Positions 36,106-43,871 of a stretch of DNA of 64,000 nucleotides are shown in pieces. The first letter of the stretch is position 1; each line of letters begins with the position of its first letter. The notes under the pieces are model-generated. The model saw only the letters and a program-made list of their open reading frames with translations. It ran no database searches and had not been told where the DNA came from. Made by a program: the position numbers and the translations under genes. The stretch comes from Methanoregula sp. (lineage in GTDB: Archaea > Halobacteriota > Methanomicrobia > Methanomicrobiales > Methanospirillaceae), in NCBI GenBank assembly GCA_026625165.1, contig CP112999.1, positions 434,001 through 498,000 on the forward strand, written 5' to 3'.

Positions 36106-36822
36106 TTATTTTGAGCCCGGGGCACCGATCACGATTTTGAGGGCTGTTGTCATCTCCGGGAGAAGTTCTGCGGGAAGCCCCATCAACATCTCGTCGTCAG
36201 CGATCCCGGAGAATTTTCTTGACCCGTCACAACCAAGGGAAAAGTTCGGCCGTCCGGTCAGGTATGTCTGGGTAGTCGCGTCCGAGCATACTGACTGGAT
36301 ACCTGAGAATTCTGCATAGATACGCCCGCCAAGCCGGAAGAGCGAGCTTTGGGCGAGTTTGAGCATGTTCCTCGGGTTTGTCACCATCATCACAACATGG
36401 GGTGTGAACGGTGTCTTCTCGAGCGGGGCATACAGGGTTGCATAGGTGTCGCCTGAATTCAGATGGGGGACTTTGTCGATTGTGCGCTTGCAGGCTGCCG
36501 CACTGTCAAACTTGCCCAGTTTGAAATAAAATTCGCCGGTCTTTAACGTCGGTGTTATCTCCCGGAGGCCAAGAGACCACGCACCGCCGTTGCACTCGTG
36601 TTTTGTGGATGTCGCGTAGAAAATTTTGCCTTCTGTCCTGGCAAGGTTCACCATCGAACAGTGACGGATGGTCTTCTCGAGTTCCTCCATTCCTGCCGGG
36701 ACCTCTTCTTTTGATGTTGCAAATTTTATTGCAACGGGAGAACCCTTCAGGCCCAGCACTTTTTTAAGCGTCTCGGCTGCGTCTGCATAATTTATCTGTA
36801 TCTTCATCGGTTCGTTGCTCAT
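36106..36822 (-). CDS. DUF169 family protein
   Basis: 238 residues, soluble. It matches DUF169: KKVLGLKGSPVAIKFATSKE near the start, AACKRTIDKVP in the middle and the C-terminal SLGCDGSRKFSGIADDEMLM. Conserved Cys residues (HCSMVNLAR, HECNGGAWSLG, SVCSD, GCDGSR) suggest a metal or cluster role, but none is proven. It is widespread in methanogens and other anaerobes. Its promoter carries operator site B. Confidence 0.85.
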   Translation of the reverse strand: MSNEPMKIQINYADAAETLKKVLGLKGSPVAIKFATSKEEVPAGMEELEKTIRHCSMVNLARTEGKIFYATSTKHECNGGAWSLGLREITPTLKTGEFYFKLGKFDSAAACKRTIDKVPHLNSGDTYATLYAPLEKTPFTPHVVMMVTNPRNMLKLAQSSLFRLGGRIYAEFSGIQSVCSDATTQTYLTGRPNFSLGCDGSRKFSGIADDEMLMGLPAELLPEMTTALKIVIGAPGSK

Positions 36823-36861
36823 ATTGCTGCCTCATGGCACCTCATGTTTGGGGAGCCGTAT

Positions 36862-36879
36862 TTACTCATATGAGCAGAA
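36862..36879 (-). promoter_or_regulatory. Palindromic operator site B
   Basis: TTACTCATATGAGCAGAA; the core CTCATATGAG (36865-36874) is a perfect palindrome, a variant of sites A, C and D. It is 43 bases before the DUF169 ATG, with CACTTAAACG (TATA-like on the minus strand) next to it. Confidence 0.55.
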
Positions 36880-36993
36880 CCACTTAAACGTATAGTGTTG
36901 GACGCAACAATTTTGAACAGGGGGGCAATATCGATCGCCACGATACCCTGCGACAGCAGCATGAAAAAAATTAAGCTTTTTTCCATGTCTCAG

Positions 36994-37362
36994 TTATTCT
37001 ACCGGATGCAGGCACTTCGGGCACCGGCCTTCCGCCGCTTTCTGACAGCCCTCCATCTGGATGCCCTTGCCAAATACGAGCGCTTCGGTTATCTTGCGCC
37101 TCGCCTGGTGCAGGTCGCGCCATGCGGTCTTTCGCGAGACCCCGAGTTTTTCGGCTGCCTCTTCCTGTTCCAGTCCTTCAAGGTCGACGAGCCGTAACAG
37201 TTCCAGTTCGTCGGGACGCAGCGTGATGCCCCCACTATCCTCCTCCGGACAGCAGCAGGGCTTGTAGCACCGCGATTGTGAACCATTGTTTATGATGCGC
37301 CGGATGCGGGGCCTGCCCCGTCGCGGGCACCGGGGAATTTCTAACTCTTCGCTGTCCGTCAT
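36994..37362 (-). CDS. DUF134 predicted DNA-binding protein (copy 1)
   Basis: 122 residues. The start RCPRRGRPRIRRII, a Cys cluster (CYKPCCCPEE), then a sigma-4-like helix-turn-helix (LRLVDLEGLEQEEAAEKLGV, SRKTAWRDLHQARRKITEAL) and a C-terminal CPKC are DUF134 hallmarks. The Cys residues could sense or bind a metal or Fe-S cluster. A second DUF134 gene lies at 47199; both stand with a NifX-like gene and Fe-S P-loop ATPases. It is a candidate regulator of the TATGCGCATA sites. Confidence 0.88.
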   Translation of the reverse strand: MTDSEELEIPRCPRRGRPRIRRIINNGSQSRCYKPCCCPEEDSGGITLRPDELELLRLVDLEGLEQEEAAEKLGVSRKTAWRDLHQARRKITEALVFGKGIQMEGCQKAAEGRCPKCLHPVE

Positions 37363-37412
37363 GCATCATTCTCCTGTGATCAATCATTCTCTTATCAGTG
37401 GAAATAATCTTC

Positions 37413-37736
37413 TTACTGCCGGATGAATGATTGTGTACGATCAGATCGAGTGGCCTGTTTTTTCCTCGGTTCAGGTCTTCGTGTTATAAGATAGCGCTTG
37501 ATCATCCGTCTCTGCGGTTTGGTCATGATCAGTTTTTCGATTCTTGCCACGCGGTACGGGCATTTGAGAAACGACCCTTGGGAGAGCCTGCAGAAAAATC
37601 CTGATATTATCGGTGCAAAAATTTCATCAAGCTGAAAATAGGTGCGGAACTCCTTCACCGTAATCCATTGTTCCGACCCTCCATGGTGCTCCATGTACTG
37701 TTCAAGGAGTACAGGAATCTCACTTTTACGCGACAT
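37413..37736 (-). CDS. Small protein of unrecognised family (paralogue 1)
   Basis: 107 residues. Its first ~65 residues align with the gene at 37892 in the pattern IPxLLExYM...WITVxExR..F.L...ISxFxxRLxxGxF, followed by a basic region (KPQRRMIKRYLITRRPEPRK). The size and helix pattern would suit a winged-helix DNA-binding domain, but I do not recognise a named family. It lies between DUF134 and the Mrp/NBP35 gene on the same strand. Confidence 0.65.
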   Translation of the reverse strand: MSRKSEIPVLLEQYMEHHGGSEQWITVKEFRTYFQLDEIFAPIISGFFCRLSQGSFLKCPYRVARIEKLIMTKPQRRMIKRYLITRRPEPRKKQATRSDRTQSFIRQ

Positions 37737-37891
37737 AATTTCTATCTCCTGATGTTTTTGTTAATTGGGCCGTCGTGAAGCGGATAGTTCCGGGTGATAA
37801 TCAAAATAATTGCCGATACTGCTGCGTCTCTTTCTTAACGTTCCCCGTCGCGGATCCCCCGGCTTTTTATTCGCCGTTGCTGTGTAATAGT

Positions 37892-38158
37892 TCACACCCG
37901 CAGTTTCAGGAGGTATCGGTACTTTTTCGGATCGGATGGATTTTCACCCTCTTCTCGCGCGATCTTTGCCACGATGAAGGGAAACCTGCCGAACGGCCCG
38001 ACATTCAGCCGCCGAAGGAATGCAGATATCGTGTTGCTCTGGTAGCGCGTCAGTCCGAACCGGTCGCGAAGTTCGTGCACGGTAATCCACCGTTCATCGG
38101 CTGCATTCTCCGCCATGTATGCTTCGAGCAGTTCCGGGATACCGGGATATTTTCTCAT
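37892..38158 (-). CDS. Small protein of unrecognised family (paralogue 2)
   Basis: 88 residues, paralogue of 37413-37736: IPELLEAYMAENAADERWIT, VHELRDRFGLTRYQSNTISA, FLRRLNVGPFGRFPFIVAKI. It ends in a short basic tail. It starts 24 bases after the NBP35-like gene stop, so it is probably in the same operon. The function is unknown. Confidence 0.65.
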   Translation of the reverse strand: MRKYPGIPELLEAYMAENAADERWITVHELRDRFGLTRYQSNTISAFLRRLNVGPFGRFPFIVAKIAREEGENPSDPKKYRYLLKLRV

Positions 38159-38182
38159 GAGGGCAGGTTGTGTGTTTTTTCA

Positions 38183-39025
38183 TCAGGACTCGACTCGTTT
38201 GACCAGATTTTCCATTACCGCATCCACAGCTTTCCATGTTGGGGTATCGGCATGGCGGAGGACATATGGGCGTCCCTCGTCACCGGCTTTCACCATTTCC
38301 GGATCGAGCGGAATGGAGCCAAGATAGGGTACGCCCAGTTCCTGTGCTGCCTTCTCCCCTCCACCCCTGCCGAAAAGGTCTAAGGTCTCCCCGCAGTGGG
38401 GACAGGTCATCCCGCTCATATTCTCGATGATCCCGATTACCGGCAGCTCCAGTTTTTCAATGAATTTCACTGCTTTAACCGCGTCGAGAACTGATACATC
38501 CTGTGGAGTGGTAACGATAACAGCGCCCTGGACATTGGGTGCGAGCTGGATAATGGAGAGTGCCTCATCCCCGGTACCAGGAGGGAGATCGACCACGAGA
38601 TAATCCAGTGATCCCCAGTTCACTTCGTTTAAGAACTGCTGGATTGCAGCCATCTTCATTGGCCCGCGCCAGACAACCGGCGTACTCGTATCCGGAAGAA
38701 GAAACGCCATCGACATGACTGCAAGTGTCCCGGTTACGTGGACCGGTTCCATGGTATTTTCCAGGACAGCAGGCCGCTGACCTTCGATACCCAGCATCTT
38801 TGGAATGTTGGGGCCATGAATGTCAAGATCGAGAAGTCCGACCTTCCTGCCGTGAGCCGACAAGGCAGAAGCGAGGTTGATAGAAACAGTTGATTTTCCG
38901 ACGCCTCCTTTACCGCTCAATACAAGGATTACATGTTTTACATCGATCGTTGCTTTCGGGGGAAGCCCTTTTTGCGCATGGGATTCACCCTTCGGGCTGG
39001 TGTGTTCATGAGTATTTGTTATCAT
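38183..39025 (-). CDS. Mrp/NBP35-type Fe-S cluster carrier ATPase
   Basis: 280 residues from the ATG at 39025 (a TTG five codons upstream is also in frame). It has the deviant Walker A GKGGVGKS (about 38-45), DLDIHGPNIPKMLG switch region, DYLVVDLPPGTGDE, and the cluster-binding CPHC near residue 217. The family binds and transfers a bridging 4Fe-4S cluster in the cytoplasm. Neighbours (NifX-like, DUF5320, DUF134) are its usual companions in anaerobes. Confidence 0.92.
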   Translation of the reverse strand: MITNTHEHTSPKGESHAQKGLPPKATIDVKHVILVLSGKGGVGKSTVSINLASALSAHGRKVGLLDLDIHGPNIPKMLGIEGQRPAVLENTMEPVHVTGTLAVMSMAFLLPDTSTPVVWRGPMKMAAIQQFLNEVNWGSLDYLVVDLPPGTGDEALSIIQLAPNVQGAVIVTTPQDVSVLDAVKAVKFIEKLELPVIGIIENMSGMTCPHCGETLDLFGRGGGEKAAQELGVPYLGSIPLDPEMVKAGDEGRPYVLRHADTPTWKAVDAVMENLVKRVES

Positions 39026-39157
39026 AATATCCAGTGTCAAAAACGTTTACCGGTGTGAGGCACTCTTTAGACTGTTGCACGAATTTTCAGCCTTGCCCCT
39101 CCGTCAAACGGGTAGTGATCATCATCTCTTCAGGAAGATACCTCTGCTATACAGGAG

Positions 39158-39514
39158 TTATTCCCCACACCCCTGATGATCAGGGCCATGGGTACAACTG
39201 CTCTGTCCCTGTGCAATTTTTCCTGCGATAAAATCTTTTATTACGCTCTCGATTAGACCTCGTACTCCAAGGAATACCTTAATATTATTTGTGCAGAACA
39301 GGTCCACTGCCTTTGGCCCCATGCCGCCTGCAAGGACGTGCGTGACTTTATGCTCGGCAAGCAGGGCAGGCAGTCTTCCCGGTTCATGCCCGGGGCTTAC
39401 AAGATTCTCCCGTGAGGTAATCTTTGAATTCTCCACAACGAACAGTGCATATTCTTTACAGTGCCCGAAATGCTCTGACACGAAATCTCCGTCTTTTGCA
39501 ATTGCAACTTTCAT
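39158..39514 (-). CDS. NifX/NifB-C-terminal-like metal cofactor binding protein (copy 1)
   Basis: 118 residues from the ATG at 39514 (MKVAIAKDGDFVSEHFGHCK); an upstream in-frame extension is not used. The fold is that of dinitrogenase iron-molybdenum cofactor biosynthesis proteins, which bind small Fe-S or heterometal clusters; HFGHC and VTHVLAGGMGPKAVDLF are typical. The tail has Cys and His (SSCTHGPDHQGCGE). No nitrogenase genes are in the window. Confidence 0.88.
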   Translation of the reverse strand: MKVAIAKDGDFVSEHFGHCKEYALFVVENSKITSRENLVSPGHEPGRLPALLAEHKVTHVLAGGMGPKAVDLFCTNNIKVFLGVRGLIESVIKDFIAGKIAQGQSSCTHGPDHQGCGE

Positions 39515-39542
39515 TAAAAAAACCTCGAAAAATATTAAATTC

Positions 39543-39797
39543 TTATCCTTGGAAACGCCTGCCGCCACCGAATCCAAAGCCACGTCCGCACCTGCAGGGG
39601 ACTCCCCCGCGCCCGCGACCGTAGACCGGAATATTCTGTATAGAACCCTGCGTTATCGCCGATTCGTTCCCCTCATACGCTTGCTGTAATGGGGCAGCAG
39701 GCTCCTGTTCAGGTGCAGTCATTGTCCGGCACCTGCCAAAGCCCCTGCCACTCATCGGACCAGTTCCTTGTGGTCCTTTTCCGTTAAATCCTGGCAT
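39543..39797 (-). CDS. DUF5320 family protein
   Basis: 84 residues. The start MPGFNGKGPQGTGPMSGRGF GRC is the DUF5320 signature, and the Gly/Arg-rich end has CRCGRGFGFGGG. Such proteins accompany NifX-like and MinD-type ATPases in many anaerobes; their function is unknown. It is preceded by operator site C, and heads the run NifX-NBP35-paralogues-DUF134. Confidence 0.8.
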   Translation of the reverse strand: MPGFNGKGPQGTGPMSGRGFGRCRTMTAPEQEPAAPLQQAYEGNESAITQGSIQNIPVYGRGRGGVPCRCGRGFGFGGGRRFQG

Positions 39798-39831
39798 TGA
39801 TATTCTCCTGGCACCTGTTTTGGTACCTTAA

Positions 39832-39849
39832 TTACTCATATGCGCATAA
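39832..39849 (-). promoter_or_regulatory. Palindromic operator site C
   Basis: TTACTCATATGCGCATAA with the perfect palindrome TATGCGCATA at 39839-39848, 42 bases before the DUF5320 ATG. A TATA-like TTTTTAAGC is adjacent on the upstream side. Confidence 0.65.
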
Positions 39850-40038
39850 ATGCTTAAAAACTTTGGTCAGGGCAATCTCCTGATGACCGGGAGTGCTTTG
39901 GAACCTGATGTGATGTTCATGTCTTGAAGGCGAGGAAGCGGAACACCGGTACATGGAGTGACAGGATATACATTACCTCAAACTGAGTGGGGGGGGCGCG
40001 ACATGGCGCAGGTAACCGGAAATAGTTATAGGGATCAT

Positions 40039-40353
40039 TTATCCTTTGATCGGGTCATCACCAAAATGAGTCGTCCAGAATTCCCTTGAGTCATATTCAG
40101 TGCCTTTCCTGATATCTTCTGCACGGAACGACAATTCATAGTTCATGCCGCACTCCACGAGAATATCATAGGCTTCTTTTATGCGGATGAAGGTAACATG
40201 GGAAAGATCCGGATCATAATGCGACACATCCGGGTGCCACTCTTTGACCAGTTCATGGAACCGGGCATATATCCCGTTCAGGCTCCTCCTGCCGTTAATG
40301 CCAAGCACTTCGGCAGCTTCGGGAATGGTCATTGAGGATCGGACGGTCATCAT
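40039..40353 (-). CDS. Stand-alone J-domain protein
   Basis: 104 residues. A DnaJ-type J-domain spans most of the protein: helix II-like YARFHELVKEWHPDVSHYDP with the HPD motif, then HVTFIRIKEAYDILVECG. No Gly/Phe, zinc-finger or C-terminal DnaJ domains are present. J-domains stimulate the ATPase of Hsp70 (DnaK); no dnaK lies in the window. An alternative role as an HscB-like helper of Fe-S proteins would suit the neighbourhood but is inference. Confidence 0.75.
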   Translation of the reverse strand: MMTVRSSMTIPEAAEVLGINGRRSLNGIYARFHELVKEWHPDVSHYDPDLSHVTFIRIKEAYDILVECGMNYELSFRAEDIRKGTEYDSREFWTTHFGDDPIKG

Positions 40354-40445
40354 GGGAGTTTATGCAGACAGGAATGATAAGATCATGGTAGCATCCCCTT
40401 TCTCAACTGCTCTCCAGAGAAATCCCCCAAATCCGGATGCACACC

Positions 40446-41060
40446 CTATGCCGGAAGGGTGACAGAACCGGTGCCGCAAACCAACGGCTTTTTCCCGGTA
40501 AGGACACAGAACCCGCGTTCCTGTGCAGCTTTTTTAATGGAGGAGAAGCCAGCCATCCGGAGCTCCCGGGTAACTTCGTCGATGGAATAGAACTGCGCGT
40601 GGCGTAAAAATCTCCCCTTTTCCGGCTCCGCATGGTAGTGCCTGAAAATTTCACCGTCCCTTTCGATGAACCCGATAATGATAGTGCCCGATGGGATTAG
40701 GACGCGGATGGCCTCCCGCAGGACTTTGGATGGATCATCAAGGAAGCAGATAACCGTCATCATCACGACTGCATCGAATGAGTCATGGCGGTACGGAAGG
40801 TGTTCCCCGATTCCGAGAGCACCATTAACCCCCCGGCCCTTTGCCATCCTTACGAGGGGGCGCGAGGGATCGATGCCGTTTTGAATCCCCAGCGGTGCAG
40901 CAAAGCGTCCTGATCCAACGCCAATCTCAAGCAGCTGTCCCTTTCGCGGGACTGCCCTTTTCAGCAGCCGTACCTGCGCCCGGTACACGTCTTTATGGGT
41001 ATCGAACCAACGGTCGTAGTATTCTGCGAAATCTTCAAAGACGCTGCGTTTTGTATTCAA
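40446..41060 (-). CDS. Class I SAM-dependent methyltransferase
   Basis: 204 residues. It has SAM-binding motif I LLEIGVGSGRFAAPLG, then DAVVMMTVICFLDDPSKVLR and a VLIPSGTIIIGFIERDG strand, typical of the Methyltransferase_11 group. The substrate is unknown. An in-frame region before the end includes FCVLTGKKPL. It lies 35 bases from another methyltransferase. Confidence 0.85.
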   Translation of the reverse strand: MNTKRSVFEDFAEYYDRWFDTHKDVYRAQVRLLKRAVPRKGQLLEIGVGSGRFAAPLGIQNGIDPSRPLVRMAKGRGVNGALGIGEHLPYRHDSFDAVVMMTVICFLDDPSKVLREAIRVLIPSGTIIIGFIERDGEIFRHYHAEPEKGRFLRHAQFYSIDEVTRELRMAGFSSIKKAAQERGFCVLTGKKPLVCGTGSVTLPA

Positions 41061-41095
41061 TTATACTCCTCCGTGAAGGCAACCGGCTGAATCAT

Positions 41096-41773
41096 TCATT
41101 TTGTATGCGGATTTTCCCGTTGTTCTTTATAATGGCCCGTCCCCTTCTTCTGTGCAAGGTATGCCCGTGCAAAAAAATTCTTCGACCGTTTTTCATCCAT
41201 CCAGATGGTGAATTCAACAGAATCCACGAGCACAAATCCGCTCTTCTCCAGCCAGCCGGTGACCTGCATGGGGGTATGGCAGTACATCATAATCGTCTCA
41301 TCCGTACCGGTTTGTTCCGGGCTGGCAATGATCTCGGCCGGTTCTTCCGGAGTGCGATCAATGGTAACAAATGCGAACCTGCCGCCCTCGGGTAGGATCC
41401 GGGCAACATCATCGAATACAATTTCAAGGTTGGGGAAGAACTGGAAGACGCCGGTGGAAATGACAATATCAATCGATCCGTCACCGAATGGGTACGGGAC
41501 GACCGTGAGGTCATGGCGGACAAGGCGTTCGGCAAACCCTTTCTTCCGGCAGGCATCCAGCATTCCGTCACTTGAGTCCATCCCGGTGACTCGTAGTCCT
41601 GCTCTGAACAGGGGCTCCGATCCAAGGCCGGTACCAATGCCGATATCGAGGACTGTCTGGCCTTGCTGTATATACCTTGACAGAAGGTCAAAGACCAGTG
41701 ACGGGCCCTGCCAATCGGTTGCGCGGGCAGCTTCATCATAGCCTTCAGCCTGCTCTTGGCCTTTTTTTCCCAT
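41096..41773 (-). CDS. Class I SAM-dependent methyltransferase
   Basis: 225 residues from the ATG at 41773. It starts near GYDEAARATDWQGPSLVFDL and has motif I VLDIGIGTGLGSEPLF, DIVISTGVFQFFPNLEIVFD and LPEGGRFAFVTIDRTP. It belongs to the UbiE/Methyltransferase_11 type; the substrate is unknown. Confidence 0.85.
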   Translation of the reverse strand: MGKKGQEQAEGYDEAARATDWQGPSLVFDLLSRYIQQGQTVLDIGIGTGLGSEPLFRAGLRVTGMDSSDGMLDACRKKGFAERLVRHDLTVVPYPFGDGSIDIVISTGVFQFFPNLEIVFDDVARILPEGGRFAFVTIDRTPEEPAEIIASPEQTGTDETIMMYCHTPMQVTGWLEKSGFVLVDSVEFTIWMDEKRSKNFFARAYLAQKKGTGHYKEQRENPHTK

Positions 41774-41902
41774 ATTTATCACGTTTCGTTTCAATCCTGA
41801 TGTTTCTGCATGAGGATAAATTGTAAATGCCGGATATTAATTACGGGTCTCACCTTTTTATCGTACCGGCCGCTCCAATACCCAAAATGATGAACAGTCT
41901 GC

Positions 41903-42349
41903 TTAATCGTACGCAAGCCGGGTCTTCTCATCGGTGAGCGTTGGTGCAATCAGTTCTTTCCACACTGCCGAATCCCACGAGCCGAGCTTCTGGTGGGTTG
42001 TGTAATATTTCTGGGGGATCGGGTGCGTGCCAACAACCACGTCCATCCCGTACTTTTCCTTAATGAACCGGGAAAAATAGGAAATCCGGGGGCACGGAGG
42101 GTACCCGACAATAAGGCCGGTGGCAAGGTGGATGACCTCCGCACCATTGTTCTTCATCTCCTGCGGCACGTACTCAACATTCCCCCCGGGGCACCCGTTG
42201 CAGGTAGCAAAGCCAACAAGCTCCACATCATTGTCTTTGTATCGCATAAAAGCGCCCTCACGGTTGTACAGAGCCCGCATGCATTTGCCTCCGGCACAGG
42301 TCCGGTACCGGTCACAGATGATAATTCCCAGTTTTATGACATTTCCCAT
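41903..42349 (-). CDS. CGGC domain protein
   Basis: 148 residues. It has the domain's Cys motifs: [12 protein letters not shown] near the start, [19 protein letters not shown] and [10 protein letters not shown]. The family is predicted to bind metal or an Fe-S cluster in anaerobes and has no proven function. Its ATG (42349) overlaps the end of the transposase frame, and its promoter appears to have been cut off by the IS element. Confidence 0.85.
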   Translation of the reverse strand: MGNVIKLGIIICDRYRTCAGGKCMRALYNREGAFMRYKDNDVELVGFATCNGCPGGNVEYVPQEMKNNGAEVIHLATGLIVGYPPCPRISYFSRFIKEKYGMDVVVGTHPIPQKYYTTHQKLGSWDSAVWKELIAPTLTDEKTRLAYD

Positions 42350-43332
42350 GATTCACTGTCCTTAATTGAGATATCCGGATGAACAATCTGGTATTTTACA
42401 AGAGAAATATCCTGTGCCAGGTATGGTATTCTGGCTCTGTAGAATTCCTCAATACGAATAAGAACTGAAATTGTTAACATCATTCTTGAGAGGTTATAGA
42501 GGATCACTTTAATTTTGATCTCCTTGATCTGGAGTCTGTATTTTCGAGCCTTGAGGGCTTCTCCGAACTTTCTTTTCAGGACGGAGAATACCGTTTCGAC
42601 CTTATTTCTCTGATGATACTTATCTTCATCGAATGACTGAGCGATTCGTCTTCGGTAATACCCGGAGATTCGTTTCCGTTTTCTGTTTCTGACCGGGATA
42701 AGGGAACAGGAGTTGAGGGAGTCCCGGATCAATTCATGGATCTCTTCAGAGTCGTATCCTTTGTCCATGACATAGAGGTCGGATTGTCTGGTTCTGTGAG
42801 TTTGTTTCAGGAGTTTTTCAGCGTGAGGGATATCATGGACCGGGTGCTGGGAGATCTTCAGACCGGTGATAATCTGACGATCAGTATCAACGGAGATCGA
42901 GGTTTTCAGGAACCGTTTTCTGGTCTTACCGGTTCTCCACGAATAATAATGGCTGGCATAGGAGCTGGTGAACCCGGATGAATCGATAGCAGTACAAGGG
43001 ATCCTCTCGCCCCAGTCGTAGAACATTTTCATGAGCCGGTTAAGTAACCGGGTGAAAGTGAATGATCGGATCCGTTGACAGAACTTCTGGATAGTCGTGA
43101 AATGAGGTACTTCATCGAGGTGAATCTTCTCTCTGAGAGAATCCATGATCTCAGTTAGTTCGATCGTGTCCCGGTAATCTTCAGACAGATATTCTTTCAG
43201 GAGAAGGAGAATGAGTAACTGGTGTTGGGTATAGGTTTTTCTTGAGAACTTGGAAGAGAAAAGAGGAATTCTTGAATCTTTGATCAATCCGGATGATATT
43301 TCAACAAACCTGATATACCGGTTTGCTGACAC
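42334..43332 (-). CDS. IS5-like DDE transposase, running past the IS end
   Basis: 332 residues from a GTG at 43332 (AAGGAGA just upstream). DDE residues appear as D117 (CTAIDSSGF), D190 ([11 protein letters not shown]) and E246 ([18 protein letters not shown]), typical of IS4/IS5-type transposases. Residues 297-300 (FYRA) are encoded by the left inverted repeat and the last 32 residues by host DNA; there is no stop codon within the element. The frame ends 16 bases inside the CGGC gene. Confidence 0.9.
   Translation of the reverse strand: MSANRYIRFVEISSGLIKDSRIPLFSSKFSRKTYTQHQLLILLLLKEYLSEDYRDTIELTEIMDSLREKIHLDEVPHFTTIQKFCQRIRSFTFTRLLNRLMKMFYDWGERIPCTAIDSSGFTSSYASHYYSWRTGKTRKRFLKTSISVDTDRQIITGLKISQHPVHDIPHAEKLLKQTHRTRQSDLYVMDKGYDSEEIHELIRDSLNSCSLIPVRNRKRKRISGYYRRRIAQSFDEDKYHQRNKVETVFSVLKRKFGEALKARKYRLQIKEIKIKVILYNLSRMMLTISVLIRIEEFYRARIPYLAQDISLVKYQIVHPDISIKDSESWEMS
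42425..42432. repeat. Target site duplication, left copy
   Basis: GGTATTCT directly before the left inverted repeat, identical to 43442-43449. Confidence 0.93.
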
Positions 43333-43441
43333 TATATCGTCTCCTTACAGGTTGATTGCATAACAAGGTAAGGAGACACCGTACCTTAGCTCTTTCGGTC
43401 GTCGGTACAACTCTGTTTTAGATCAGGTTTTCTACAGAGCC
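42433..43441 (-). mobile_element. Complete insertion sequence, IS5-like, 1009 bases
   Basis: Ends are inverted repeats: GGCTCTGTAGAATTCCT from 42433 and, reading inward from 43441 on the other strand, GGCTCTGTAGAAAACCT (15 of 17 match). Flanked by the 8-bp duplication GGTATTCT. An 8-bp duplication fits the ISH1 subgroup of the IS5 family. It carries one transposase and looks intact and recent. Confidence 0.92.
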
Positions 43442-43449
43442 GGTATTCT
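43442..43449. repeat. Target site duplication, right copy
   Basis: GGTATTCT directly after the right inverted repeat, identical to 42425-42432. Confidence 0.93.
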
Positions 43450-43570
43450 CAACCTTATTAAATTGTGAATTAATTTGGGACTTTGCAGAAATCATCGTTT
43501 TTCATATTGTTCCTGTGATAATTTTCAAAAACCTGTTCATCAGGGATCTTTGGTAAGGATCTAAGATCAG

Positions 43571-43580
43571 GGATATATCC
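43571..43580 (+). promoter_or_regulatory. TATA-like element of feoA
   Basis: GGATATATCC, itself a palindrome, about 60 bases before the feoA ATG. It would place the transcription start near 43600, inside the operator region. Confidence 0.45.
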
Positions 43581-43588
43581 AGACCAAT

Positions 43589-43623
43589 TTAGGAAAATCT
43601 AATATAGATTTAGGTTAACCTAA
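43589..43623 (+). promoter_or_regulatory. Two DtxR/IdeR-like operators before feoA
   Basis: A perfect 14-base palindrome TTAGGTTAACCTAA at 43610-43623 and an imperfect TTAGGAAAATCTAA at 43589-43602, centres 21 bases apart (two helical turns). TTAGG/CCTAA halves are those of DtxR/IdeR boxes. They overlap the predicted feoA transcription start, so iron-dependent repression by the DtxR-like protein of the same operon is the natural reading. Confidence 0.7.
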
Positions 43624-43637
43624 TATTTGTTTTCCAA

Positions 43638-43871
43638 ATGCCGATACCAATATGTGATCTTCAGGAAGGTGTCACCGCAACAGTCCGGGAGCTGCAGGGG
43701 GGCCTCGTGTTCCAGAGACAAATGCGCACCATGGGAATACGGGAGGAAAAAACTATCCGCATTGTGACGCGGCACCCGTTCGGGGGCCCGGTTGTGGTCG
43801 AAATTGACGGCAAGATGACAACGCTCGGTCATGGAATTGCCTCCCGCATTCTGGTGGAGCCGACGCAATGA
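43638..43871 (+). CDS. feoA: FeoA family protein
   Basis: 77 residues with the SH3-like FeoA fold: MPIPICDLQEGVTATVRELQ, RTMGIREEKTIRIV and the C-terminal GHGIASRILVEP. It assists FeoB in ferrous iron uptake. It overlaps feoB by four bases. Confidence 0.93.
   Translation: MPIPICDLQEGVTATVRELQGGLVFQRQMRTMGIREEKTIRIVTRHPFGGPVVVEIDGKMTTLGHGIASRILVEPTQ

Larger units (their letters stand above)
43333..43637. other. IS right end and feo promoter region
   Basis: 305 bases without a gene. 43333-43441 is the non-coding right end of the IS; 43442-43449 the target duplication; near 43455-43465, read on the minus strand, TTTAATAAGG is the probable former TATA box of the CGGC gene; 43570-43623 holds the feo promoter and operators. 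Confidence 0.65.
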
